In this document: positions 7,401 to 15,493 of the stretch, in pieces
Layout: each line of letters opens with the position of its first letter
Position numbering within the stretch: the stretch's first letter is position 1
NCBI GenBank assembly: GCA_965279195.1
Contig: CBDIHP010000032.1
Location: forward strand, 124,001 to 188,000
DNA from: CBDIHP01 sp965279195
Lineage (GTDB): Bacteria; Planctomycetota; Planctomycetia; Isosphaerales; Isosphaeraceae
Length of the DNA: 64,000 bases
Reading direction: 5' to 3'
Translations under genes and position numbers: made by a program
Notes under the pieces: generated by a model
What the model saw: the letters and a program-made list of their open reading frames with translations, nothing else
What the model was told of the DNA's origin: nothing
Databases searched by the model: none

Positions 7401-10400
7401 CTCGGCGCCCGACAGGAAGTTGAAGGAACCGACGATGACGCGGACGGTCGTCGTCGCCGTGGTGTTGCCCGAGGGGGCATCATCGGCGGTGACGATGATG
7501 TTGCGGACCCCCTGGTTCTTGCCGAGCGTGCCAAAGGTCACCCTTCGGAGGGCCGCAGTGTAGGCGGCCGTGGTGCCGTTGCCGGTCAGGGTGAGGGTGC
7601 TCGACTCGGGATCCCAGGAGCCCGAGATCCCGTCGCCCGAGGTGTAGCTCAGGACGTCCTGGCCGGGGAAGTAGGTGGCCTGGTCGATCGTGACCTTCGC
7701 GCTCGAGATCAGGTCGTTTTCGGGGTCGCGGATGGTGATCCCGACGTCGATCGGCACGAGCTTGGGGGTCAAGGGGGCGAGTGAGGCGATGCCGCTCGGG
7801 ATGAGCTGGGCGGGCTGGTTCGTCGCGGCGATGTTCACGCCGAAGCGGGCCTGGCGCTCGTCGCCGAGGTCGCTGCCGATCGAGAACACCAGGGCCTTGA
7901 GCGGGCCGCGATCATTCGAGACGAACTGAATCTGTCGGATCAGGGCCTGGTAATCGGCGACGCTGGCGACGCCTTGGAGCGTGAGGATGCCGGCCTTGCC
8001 GTCGAAGCGGGTCGCGATGCCGCCCTGATCGGACGTCAGCCCCTCGTTCCCGGTCGCGGGGACCGAGAGGAAGTCGAAGCCGGGCTTGAAGTTCTCGATC
8101 TTGATCGACGCGCCTTCGATCCAGTTCGAATCGGCGTTGCCGAGGCGGAGGTTCTTGAAGAACGTCGCCGGGCCGGATCCCTGGGTGTAGTCGAACGACT
8201 TGACCAGGTTCTCGGTGATCGACGCGTTCGTCGCCGCCGCCCCGCTGCCGCCGCTGCCCCCGGTATCCGGGTCGAGCTGCATCTGGAGCGGATTGACGAT
8301 GAAGTTGATGGTCACGGGCTCGGGGGCGAGGAGAAAGGCGCTGCTCGGCCGGCTGATGGCGACCTGGATCGGCGCGTCGCCCGAGTCGAGCAGGGGGGCG
8401 TACACGAGCCGGTTCAGCCAGTCCCGGACCTCCGCGACCGTGCCGGACAGGGCGACGTCGCCGGTCCCGATGCCGGTCGCGCCCGACGGCGCGGTGCCGC
8501 TGAAGTCGAATGTGCCGTAGCTGGAGGTCAGGTCGATCCGGACGTCCTTCTTCGCCTCGTACTCGGGGATCAATTCGCCCGCGCCGATGTTCGGGAGGAT
8601 GTCATTCGCCTGGAACGCATAACTCGAACCCGACTGCACCACGACCGGCGGTTTGCCCTCGCCGACAAGGTTGCCGAAGATGTTGAGCGAGAGGTTGGGA
8701 AGGATGATCGGCGGCGAGTACGCCGAGAGCACCGGCTGGTTACGGTCGACGACGTCCGTCCGGGTGTTGTCGCGAATGACCGCGTAAATGTAGATGGGAA
8801 CACTGGAGTTGTTGATCGGGGAGGCGAGCTCGTCGAGATTCGGGAGGACGACCTCGTCGGTATTGGGGTCGTACTTGACCGAAGTGATCAGCTCGCCGTC
8901 GTAATCGGCGTTGCCGGGCTGGGCGTAGAAGTCGATGACGGTGTCGGCCGGGTAGGACGTCGTTGCCTTGAACTTGACCCTGAGGTCGAGGTTGTCCGGG
9001 CTGACGAAGTTGATGTCGGAGAACGAGATCGTCGGGGCTGGGGCGAGTTCCGGCGTGTCGTTGGGAGGCGCCTCCCCCTCGCCCGGCAGGGTGTCGTCCT
9101 CGCGGAGGAAGGCCTGCGCGATCCGGCCCTTGGGGTCGTTCAGCGACGAGATGATCGTCGGCAAGGCCGAGGCGAGCGGCATGCCGCTGTCGTCGAAGAG
9201 CCTGAAGTCGAAGGTCTTGTCCGACCCGAACCGTGTGTTCAGCCAGATGCGGCCGTTGCCGTTGAGGTTGATCCGGACTTCGAACCGTTTGATGAAGATG
9301 ATCGCGAAGCCCGGCGCAGGGGCATTGACGGAGAGGAACGAGTCGTTGGGGTTGTTCGGCCGGATCTGGAGGCTGACGCTGTACTCGTCGAGCTTGCGGT
9401 TCTTGATCGGGTTCGGCAGGAAGTTGGGCGTGTAGACGCCCATGCGGAGGCCGGCGTTGACGTTGCCGGAGGCGTCCATCGTGATGTCGACTTTGCCGCG
9501 GAAGATCCCGGCGATCGGGTAGCTGACCTCGCCGAAGACGTGGACGCGGGCCAGGCCGTCCCAGGAGAGTTCGGCCGTGCCGTTCGAACCGGTGCCGAAG
9601 AGGCCGCCGAAGTACTCCTGCCTGCCGGTGAGCCTCAGGCCGTTCCTGTCTGCGTAGATCCGGCCGGTGATCTTGCTGACCGCGACGAACCGCGACCCGA
9701 CCTTGACCGTCGGCCCGATCGAGGCGGTGACGTTGCCGGTGAACTGGATCTGTTCCGGGTTGTCGAGGTTCTTCAGCTCGGCGTTGATGTCGGTGAGGTA
9801 GATGACCTTGGCGATGGGGATGCCGGGCGTCGCGTGGAAGCTGACGTTGATCCGGCGCAACTGGCCGTTCTGGATGTCGAAGCTGCCGCCGACCTCGATG
9901 CCCCTCGGCAGCAGCAAGATGCCGCCGGCGGTGATGGACTGATTGCCCGCGTCGTCCTCGGTGAACCGGAAGAGGACGTTCTTGGCCCCGTACCGACCGA
10001 ATGTGATCAGCGGGGCGCTGATCTCCAGGCCCTTCACCTGCACCTTGCCGGTGTCGGTGTTGATGAGGATCCCCTTGCCGGGCAAGGTCACCTCGGCCTG
10101 GATCTTCCCGGTGAGGTTGATCGCCACGCCGCCGGTGAACTGGAGGATGTTCGTGTCGGAGCTGTAGCGGATCCGCAGGCTGCGCGAGGTGAGCGTCAGC
10201 TTGGAGATCGTGATGGCGCCGTCGATCCGGACGTCGAGTGTCTTGAGGCTGCCGTCCTGGATCAGGATGCCGGGGGCGCGGAAGCTGCCCTCGCCGAGCG
10301 TGACGCCGAAGTTATCGAGCACACGGCGTCCGCCCTGCGGGGCGGTCGAGAGGGCGACGGCGCCGTACATGCCGAACTCGGAGCGGTCGGCGTTGTAGCC

Positions 10401-12146
10401 GATGGTCAGATTCTTGACCTTCACTTCGAGGCTGGCGACCTTGAAGTCGGCGTTGACGCGGGCGGTCAGCTCCTTGAGCTGGCCGTTCTCGATGACCAGC
10501 CCGTTGCGCCCCTCGACGCCGAGCGTCACGCCGAGGGTGTTGTCCCTGCCCAGGGCCTTGTAGGTGAGCGTGGCGTCGCCCGTGACCGTGTAGCGGCTGT
10601 TATCGCGCGAGTAGACGAGCCGGAGGTTCTTTGTGGCGAAGGTGACCTTCGAGAACGTGAACTTGCTGGTGACGGCGGCGTCGAAGCTGTCGAGGTCGCC
10701 GTTGCGGATGATGATGCCCTGGCTGGCCGGCTGGGTGCCGCTGGCCGCCTGGCCGAAGGCGAGCCGGACGTCGACCCCTTTGGCGGTGAGGCTCGTGTTG
10801 CCGCGCAGGGTGAACGTCGAGGTGGCGTCGTCGTAGGCGCCCGCGATGAAGTTGGCCCCCACGTCGCCAAGGGCGTCGCCGGCCTTGAGCGTCACGCCGC
10901 CGATCTGGAAGTTCGCCCCGACGATGAACACCAGGCTCTTGAGCTGGCCGTCCACCAGGGTGAAGTTGGTGAGCGCGACCTGGACGACGTTATTCCGAAG
11001 CTTGAACGTCGCCCCGCCCTGGATGGACAGGGTCGAGGTGGCGTCGTTGTAGGTGGCACCGAGGTTCTGGACGTCGAGCTTCAGGCCGCCGATGGTGAAG
11101 CTGGAGTTGATCGAGAAGCCGAACGACTTGATCGCGCCGTTGGCGATGACCAGGCCAGGGGAGTTGGCACTCCCCAGGCCGATGTCCACGGTGTTGTTCT
11201 TGAAGGAGAACGATGCGGCGCCGGCGATCGTGTAGGTCGAGGTGCTTGCGGAGTAGGTGCCTCCGAGGCTCCTGGCGTTGACTGTGAGGCCGCCTAGCTT
11301 GATGGGCCCGGTGACGGCGAAATTGACCGAAGCGAGGGCGCCGCTGGTCACGACGATGCCGGGTGTGGTGGCGTCGCCGAACTGGACGTTGACGGGGTTA
11401 TTCTTGAGGTTGAACGTCCGGCCGCCGTAGAACGAGGCCGACTGCGTCGCGGTGTCGACCTTGATCGAGAGCCCGCCCCCCCTGAACGAGAGGCCGCCGA
11501 GGTTGAGGTCGCCGTTCAAGGTCGGGATGGCGCCGTCGGTGCCGAACCCGAACCCGGCGGCGGAGACGATCGCCGAGGCGACGCCGGGCGCGCCGACGAC
11601 CGTGCTCAGGTTGCCGAGCGCGGGGTAGGCGAGCTGGCTCGCCAGGCTGAGCGCGCCGCTGGATGTCAGGGCGATCCCGAAGTGGCCGTCGAGGCCGAGC
11701 TTGCCGCCGAGGGCGTCGATCGGGTTGGCCCCGTCGAAGACGATCCCGCTCGCCGACTGGAGTGCCGAAATTGAGAGGACTCCGGCCGAGGCCTGGAGCA
11801 CCTGGGCCTTCGCATTCGCGAAGATGTCCAGCTCGCCCCTGGGCGTGAAGGCTTCCTTCCCCGCGGTGAGGTCGATGTCGACGCCGCCGGGGAGCTGGAA
11901 CACCGGCAGGAAGTCGCCGGCCGTGGGGATCTTGCCGACGGTCACCACATCCGTCGAACTGACCGTCGCTCCGTTATCGAGGAAGGTCCCGGTCGTGAAG
12001 AAACGCAGGCCGGCGATGTCCTTCGCATCCAGCAACTGTCGGGTTTCGAGGGCTTCCAGACCCGGCCGACAGGACGAGACGCCGCGCCGACGGGCCCTCC
12101 GGGAGGGCGTCCGGGCGGGGCGGCGTTCCGAGGGATGAGAGGACAT
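4416..12146 (-). CDS. giant exported multidomain protein with C-terminal trypsin-like serine protease
   Basis: 2576 residues. The N-terminus is very basic and Arg/Pro-rich, then LEALETRQLLDA (about residues 30-42), the planctomycete extracellular sorting motif. Residues about 205-750 hold about seven degenerate beta repeats of about 70 residues (GLVIANGAIKSF, YTIAGAASFSFKNN type). A beta-rich region follows to about 1070. Residues about 1290-1980 hold five cadherin/Calx-like modules of about 140 residues (pattern YxPGxDxLxY ... LTLTGxATxxDYQxALRxIxYRN). A DUF4214-like helical region is at about 2115-2315 (LGRAPSAAELA). The end is a chymotrypsin-fold protease with an intact triad: His2399 (LTAAHLV), Asp2441 (GNDLAILQL) and Ser2518 (SPGDSGSPLF). 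Probably a cell-surface or matrix protein. Whether the protease releases the protein or acts on other targets is unknown. Substrate and family name are not known. Confidence 0.88.
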   Translation of the reverse strand: MSSHPSERRPARTPSRRARRRGVSSCRPGLEALETRQLLDAKDIAGLRFFTTGTFLDNGATVSSTDVVTVGKIPTAGDFLPVFQLPGGVDIDLTAGKEAFTPRGELDIFANAKAQVLQASAGVLSISALQSASGIVFDGANPIDALGGKLGLDGHFGIALTSSGALSLASQLAYPALGNLSTVVGAPGVASAIVSAAGFGFGTDGAIPTLNGDLNLGGLSFRGGGLSIKVDTATQSASFYGGRTFNLKNNPVNVQFGDATTPGIVVTSGALASVNFAVTGPIKLGGLTVNARSLGGTYSASTSTYTIAGAASFSFKNNTVDIGLGSANSPGLVIANGAIKSFGFSINSSFTIGGLKLDVQNLGATYNDATSTLSIQGGATFKLRNNVVQVALTNFTLVDGQLKSLVFIVGANFQIGGVTLKAGDALGDVGANFIAGAYDDATSTFTLRGNTSLTAKGVDVRLAFGQAASGTQPASQGIIIRNGDLDSFDAAVTSKFTFSKVTFATKNLRLVYSRDNSRYTVTGDATLTYKALGRDNTLGVTLGVEGRNGLVIENGQLKELTARVNADFKVASLEVKVKNLTIGYNADRSEFGMYGAVALSTAPQGGRRVLDNFGVTLGEGSFRAPGILIQDGSLKTLDVRIDGAITISKLTLTSRSLRIRYSSDTNILQFTGGVAINLTGKIQAEVTLPGKGILINTDTGKVQVKGLEISAPLITFGRYGAKNVLFRFTEDDAGNQSITAGGILLLPRGIEVGGSFDIQNGQLRRINVSFHATPGIPIAKVIYLTDINAELKNLDNPEQIQFTGNVTASIGPTVKVGSRFVAVSKITGRIYADRNGLRLTGRQEYFGGLFGTGSNGTAELSWDGLARVHVFGEVSYPIAGIFRGKVDITMDASGNVNAGLRMGVYTPNFLPNPIKNRKLDEYSVSLQIRPNNPNDSFLSVNAPAPGFAIIFIKRFEVRINLNGNGRIWLNTRFGSDKTFDFRLFDDSGMPLASALPTIISSLNDPKGRIAQAFLREDDTLPGEGEAPPNDTPELAPAPTISFSDINFVSPDNLDLRVKFKATTSYPADTVIDFYAQPGNADYDGELITSVKYDPNTDEVVLPNLDELASPINNSSVPIYIYAVIRDNTRTDVVDRNQPVLSAYSPPIILPNLSLNIFGNLVGEGKPPVVVQSGSSYAFQANDILPNIGAGELIPEYEAKKDVRIDLTSSYGTFDFSGTAPSGATGIGTGDVALSGTVAEVRDWLNRLVYAPLLDSGDAPIQVAISRPSSAFLLAPEPVTINFIVNPLQMQLDPDTGGSGGSGAAATNASITENLVKSFDYTQGSGPATFFKNLRLGNADSNWIEGASIKIENFKPGFDFLSVPATGNEGLTSDQGGIATRFDGKAGILTLQGVASVADYQALIRQIQFVSNDRGPLKALVFSIGSDLGDERQARFGVNIAATNQPAQLIPSGIASLAPLTPKLVPIDVGITIRDPENDLISSAKVTIDQATYFPGQDVLSYTSGDGISGSWDPESSTLTLTGNGTTAAYTAALRRVTFGTLGKNQGVRNIIVTADDAPSGNTTATTTVRVIVGSFNFLSGAEILSGRHSITAPLDDTPIAVSPEPSLSSPDSSTLLGATFSIDNYVLGEDVLSVELAEFPDFTASFDAKRGVLTIAGTGDAETYRSILTLVQYRNEAVNRDARVRGIRIALRDGLSRGNEDRIELVVPVVPTLTSGTGSASYEESGTSVPVDPEITVGFDGDDLNGATVSLGEGYVPGEDFLDFTNQAGITGKFSRETGILTLTGSATVEDYQNALRSITYRNSRKNTDARFLEVSFTVTDVETTSDPVSSLVYINPDAVSVDIALAPTGTDPAPTPTFIQGGRPIGLVPSLMLISPDSTGQEPIQGATVRIQGYQPTEDALTYSLTGNIKATFDKELGAIYFTGEATLAEYQKVIRSIQYRNTGVSPDESPRSLSITLIDNNGPSDALNVPFNVVSLGKTPVRTAGAVKDISVLENAARTSLGLGAINYVGPGGKEKLVFTVTETPSAEFGDIRLADGTIPQTGLTYSLAQFRGAVFVPNLNVSGNAGRFTFTVSALNPLDGEPEADSLTQSLTIKLVGAPGGTATGTRSFLAQAIRDLTGANPTAADLQTLDNLLARGKTRADVITQFIGSPAFQNAVVTTVFRSTLGRAPSAAELAAGVKALKKGTLEAYKITLLSSAEFYKVKGGSTPAGFLTALFKAALNRAPNASEAKSLLAKAKTVAGRKQIAGSVVNSAEAINANVQAQSKRYLRRAALQPDAVNFAKLFKAKGSLALTVVLLGSDEYFKRYDGTNDTGISVESVSPRAASISLRAGKPFKTTFGKPKPGKAKPTATTTVAPTLTSSDASGFASVGLVGDSSGPHGGGVLIAPNFVLTAAHLVQGRALDDLTFTVAGQKMAVKSVSYAPGYDRSFAGTDRGNDLAILQLASPIAGVTPSGVLRDAPIQNETLTLVGFGSRNGLPFGVKQRGDTTIDAVSSGLIDWTYDKTNEVHTSPGDSGSPLFVKRGKAFYVAGIVSGGSSAGSAFGDIAFNTRVDNQAAWIDSVVNGKSASKTKA

Positions 12147-12494
12147 TGCGGGGCCTCAAGACTTGTCGAATGAAGATGTTTAGGAATGAGCAAGCAAATC
12201 GTTATACAGCGACGCGCGCACGGGAATCGGACGACCTCCGGTCGCGACGGTTCGGCGGATTCAGCGGCTTGTCTGGGTCGTGCGGGGGATGCGGATCAAG
12301 CGCGAAGCCGTGGTCGGGCGACGTTGCCCCGGGTCTCGTTTCGAGGTGGAGCCGCCGTCGTGGCGGGAGCGGGGCGACGCCCGGTGAGCCCGGGCGGATC
12401 ATCCCCCACCCCGTAGTAATCAAGTCAATCCCGGAATGTTACAAAGCGGCTGGTTGTCCTCCGCGAATGGCGCTGTTCGACGGATTGCATGCAC
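12147..12494. other. 348-base intergenic gap upstream of the giant gene
   Basis: This gap lies between the kinase gene and the giant gene, both on the minus strand. No supported coding sequence or strong hairpin is present. A TATAAC at 12201-12206 on the minus strand, about 55 bases before the giant gene's ATG, resembles a -10 box but has no convincing -35 partner. A GAGG about eight bases before the ATG may serve as ribosome binding site. Confidence 0.5.
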
Positions 12495-14375
12495 TCACTT
12501 GGGCCTGGGGCCGCGTCCGGTCGCGACCTTGCGGGTCTCCCAGATGTCGAGGTCGCCGACCGTACCCGCTCGGTTCGACGCGAAGATGATCCTCGATCCG
12601 TCCGCCGAGATCGCCGGCGAGATGCCGATGCCGCCGGAGTTGACCGCGGGTCCGAGCGAGGCAGCCGGACGGAATTCCTCCTCCGTGTCGCCCCGACTGG
12701 TCACCCAGAGGAAGTCGCCCGGCAGGGCGCGGTCGAGGACGACGTGCCGCTGGTCGCCCGAGAGGTAGGGCAGGCGGATCGACCGGAGCTCCTCGGGCAG
12801 CCGCAGGGGCATGGGCTCGCCGAATTCCGCATCGATCCGGGGACGCCTCGCGATCACGGGGCCCATCGATCGGCCGGTGTAGACCAGAACCAGGCCGTCG
12901 GTCGAAAGCGACGGTCGCTGCTCGCCCGAGTCGGAATTGATCCCCGGCCCGAGGTTGCGTGGCGAGCCCCAGGGGGCATCGATCGAAGGTCGTCGGGACT
13001 CCCAGAGATCGGAATTCCCCAGCGAGCCGGCGCGGTGGGAGACGAAGATCAGCAACTTGCCCCCGTCGGCCAGGGTCGGCTCTCCGTCGTGCTCGGGGCT
13101 ATTCAGCACCTTCCCCATGTTGCGTGCTGGCTGGAACGTGTCCCCGAGCGTGGCCCGATGTGCCTCCCACAAGTCGGTCTGGCCGAGCCCTCCGGGCCTC
13201 CAGGAGTGGAACATGAGCGTGAGGCCGTCTTCCGACAGCGTTGGGCCGCCGTCATCCTGTTCGCTATTGACGCTGGCGCCGAGATTGACCGGTGCCGTCC
13301 ATTCGGCCTGCGGCTCAGGTGCCGAGGCGGTCACCGCGGCGGGGGCGGCGACGGCCGGGCCCTGTCGCGGCCACCGAGCGAGGAGCAGACCGAGCAGGAG
13401 GATCGCCGCGGCCGCGGCCGCGGCTCGGTACCAGGAGCGTTGACGATGTCCCGAGGTGGAGGTGATTCGCTCGACGTCCGCCTTGACCTCGACGGCCTTC
13501 TGGTAGCGGAGTTCGGGCGAGTTCTTCAGGCTCCGCTCCACCACGCGATCGACCCTGGGGTCGACCTTCACGCAGCGCGACGGGGGCTGGAAGTCGGGGG
13601 CGGGCAGGTCCCCCGTGAGCATCTCGTAGAAGAGCACGCCGACGGAATAAATGTCCGAGCGATGATCCGAACTCGACGTCTGCTTGAACTGCTCGGGCGC
13701 CATGTACCGAGGCGTGCCCATCCGGGCGTGGGCCTCGGTGAGCGTGATGCGCTGCGGGTCGTCCATCACCTTCGCGAGCCCGAAGTCGACGAGCTTCGCG
13801 TTGCCGTCGAGGTCGACGAGGATGTTCTCGGGCTTGATGTCGCGGTGGACGACGCCCCGGTCGTGGGCGTACTGGAGGGCGTCGCAGACCTGGGGGATGA
13901 GCCGCAAGGACTCGCGCGGCGAGAGCCGACCCTGTGCGAGCAATTCCCGCAGCGTCACCCCCTCGATGAGTTCCATGAGGATGTACAGATAGTCGGCGAC
14001 CCGGCCGGAGTCGAAGACCCGCACGATGTGGGGGTGCTGGAGCTTCGCCAGCGCGGTGGCCTCGCGCTCGAACCGCTGGCAGAAGACCAGGTCCGACGAC
14101 AGGCCGGGGGAGAGCACCTTCAGCGCGCAGCGGCGGTCGATCGCGACCTGCACGGCCTCGAAGACGCTCCCCATGCCCCCCTGCCCGAGCAGGCCGACGA
14201 TCCGGAGCTGCGGGAGGTGCCGTTCCAGGTCGTGGACCGTCGGCCCCGAAGCCGGCGACGCGTGCGGATGCGGGCTGGCCACGACCACCTTCAGCAGGCA
14301 AGTGGGGCAGAGGGCCTCGGGGGCTCCAGGAGGGATCATGCCCCCGCAACTGGGACAGACAGCGTTGTCCGACAT
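12495..14375 (-). CDS. membrane-anchored Ser/Thr protein kinase with N-terminal zinc ribbon and C-terminal PD40 repeats
   Basis: 626 residues from the ATG at 14375 (MSDNAVCPSCGG); an in-frame ATG 17 codons earlier gives a non-conserved leader. A zinc ribbon (CPSC...CPTC) opens the protein. The kinase domain (about 60-320) has the glycine loop LGQGGMGSVFEA, Lys86 (CALKVL), Asp179 (HRDIKPEN), DFGLAKV and GTPRYMAPEQ, so it should be active. One membrane helix follows (AAAAAAILLLGLLLARW, about residue 340). The C-terminal half carries four to five WD40-like PD40/TolB beta-propeller units (GPTLSEDGLTLMF, SSDGSRIIFASNRAG type) that would sit outside the membrane as sensor. It follows the ECF sigma gene on the same strand, a pairing common in planctomycetes and suggestive of kinase-controlled transcription. 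Confidence 0.93.
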   Translation of the reverse strand: MSDNAVCPSCGGMIPPGAPEALCPTCLLKVVVASPHPHASPASGPTVHDLERHLPQLRIVGLLGQGGMGSVFEAVQVAIDRRCALKVLSPGLSSDLVFCQRFEREATALAKLQHPHIVRVFDSGRVADYLYILMELIEGVTLRELLAQGRLSPRESLRLIPQVCDALQYAHDRGVVHRDIKPENILVDLDGNAKLVDFGLAKVMDDPQRITLTEAHARMGTPRYMAPEQFKQTSSSDHRSDIYSVGVLFYEMLTGDLPAPDFQPPSRCVKVDPRVDRVVERSLKNSPELRYQKAVEVKADVERITSTSGHRQRSWYRAAAAAAAILLLGLLLARWPRQGPAVAAPAAVTASAPEPQAEWTAPVNLGASVNSEQDDGGPTLSEDGLTLMFHSWRPGGLGQTDLWEAHRATLGDTFQPARNMGKVLNSPEHDGEPTLADGGKLLIFVSHRAGSLGNSDLWESRRPSIDAPWGSPRNLGPGINSDSGEQRPSLSTDGLVLVYTGRSMGPVIARRPRIDAEFGEPMPLRLPEELRSIRLPYLSGDQRHVVLDRALPGDFLWVTSRGDTEEEFRPAASLGPAVNSGGIGISPAISADGSRIIFASNRAGTVGDLDIWETRKVATGRGPRPK

Positions 14376-14522
14376 GTTCTGACCGTGCTTCCGATGGCCG
14401 GCGGGCCGCTCGCCCGCAACTCCCACTGCCTGCTAATAATCAGAATCGCGACAGATTGTTACGCGTGCTCATTCCGAATCGGACAGACAACCTTCATCGA
14501 TTCCTGAGCATGGATGCGAGGG

Positions 14523-15272
14523 TCAAGGGTCGAGGCTGAGGGCGTTGAGCAGGCTGACGAGCTCGACCTGGACATCCTCGCCGGGCCCGAGGGTTCGGGC
14601 GATCTCCTCGCGCATCAGCTCGGAGAATCGCTTCTTGAGCCGGAAGACCGCGACTCGGACCGCCCCCTCGCTCATGCCGGTCGACTCGGCAACCCCCCGC
14701 CCGCTCTGATCGCCGGCGCCGGTCAGGAAGCCCTTGAGGGCCTCGAAGCGGTCGCCGCGACCGTTCAGCTCCCACTCCTCCCGCAGCCTCCCCAGCACCT
14801 GCTCGACGACCGAGATCGCCCAGGAGTACTCGAAGGCCCGCTCGGGGGTCGCGGGGTCGGTCGGCTCGATGCTCAGCCGTCTCTCGGCGTCGATCGAGTC
14901 CAGCGGGATGACCCCGCGCGGGGGCTTCCGCTTGGCCGCGTTGTCGTAGCGATCGGCCCGGATCAGATATTGCCGGACGGCGACGATCAGGAAGTTCCGG
15001 AACCGCCCCCGGGACTGGTCGGCCCTTGAGACGAGATTCGTCTCGATGAGCCAGGCGAAGAACGATTGCGTCAGGTCCTCCGCGCGTTCGATCGAGAGGC
15101 CCTTGCGCCTCAGGTAGCCGTACACCGGGAACCAGTAAATCCGGCAGAGGGCTTCCAGGGCGTTCCGAGAATCCTGCTGACCCCGCCCCGCGCTGAGCAC
15201 GAGCGTCCAGGAGGTGTTCGCGAACTGCCCCGGCGGCGCGGGGATGTCGGAGGCGACGGGATTTTCCGACAT
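14523..15272 (-). CDS. ECF-type RNA polymerase sigma factor
   Basis: 249 residues from the ATG at 15272 (MSENPVASDIPAP). Longer in-frame starts at 15387 and 15416 exist but add a low-complexity leader. Region 2 is visible as LEALCRIYWFPVYGYLRRKG and AEDLTQSFFAWLIE, the segment that binds core polymerase and the -10 element. Region 4 is the C-terminal helix-turn-helix, GMSEGAVRVAVFRLKKRF. The long linker and the lack of an adjacent anti-sigma gene fit the planctomycete ECF groups that are encoded beside Ser/Thr kinases; here the kinase gene starts 147 bases downstream. Regulation by phosphorylation or by interaction with the kinase is an inference from neighbourhood only. Confidence 0.9.
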   Translation of the reverse strand: MSENPVASDIPAPPGQFANTSWTLVLSAGRGQQDSRNALEALCRIYWFPVYGYLRRKGLSIERAEDLTQSFFAWLIETNLVSRADQSRGRFRNFLIVAVRQYLIRADRYDNAAKRKPPRGVIPLDSIDAERRLSIEPTDPATPERAFEYSWAISVVEQVLGRLREEWELNGRGDRFEALKGFLTGAGDQSGRGVAESTGMSEGAVRVAVFRLKKRFSELMREEIARTLGPGEDVQVELVSLLNALSLDP

Positions 15273-15493
15273 GGCGACCGTGCCCGGGAGGCCGTTCAAG
15301 GACTCGGCAGAGTATCCGCGTGGGGGGCGCCCGACGGTTCGCCGGCGGGGAGGAGTGCTGGACTCACCGATGGATTCGAGGTCACCCATCTTCAGAGCCA
15401 GCCCAGGGGCCGTCAACCCCCCGAACAGACCGTAAGGAAAAGGCCCCGCAAAATGTTCAGATTAATCCTCAGAGTCGGACGGCAGGGGGGCGG

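Noticed and set aside
7974..11297. 1107-residue plus-strand open frame opposite the giant gene
   Set aside because: It mirrors the codon bias of the minus-strand gene and has a low-complexity Arg/Asp/Val/Gly composition with no domain.
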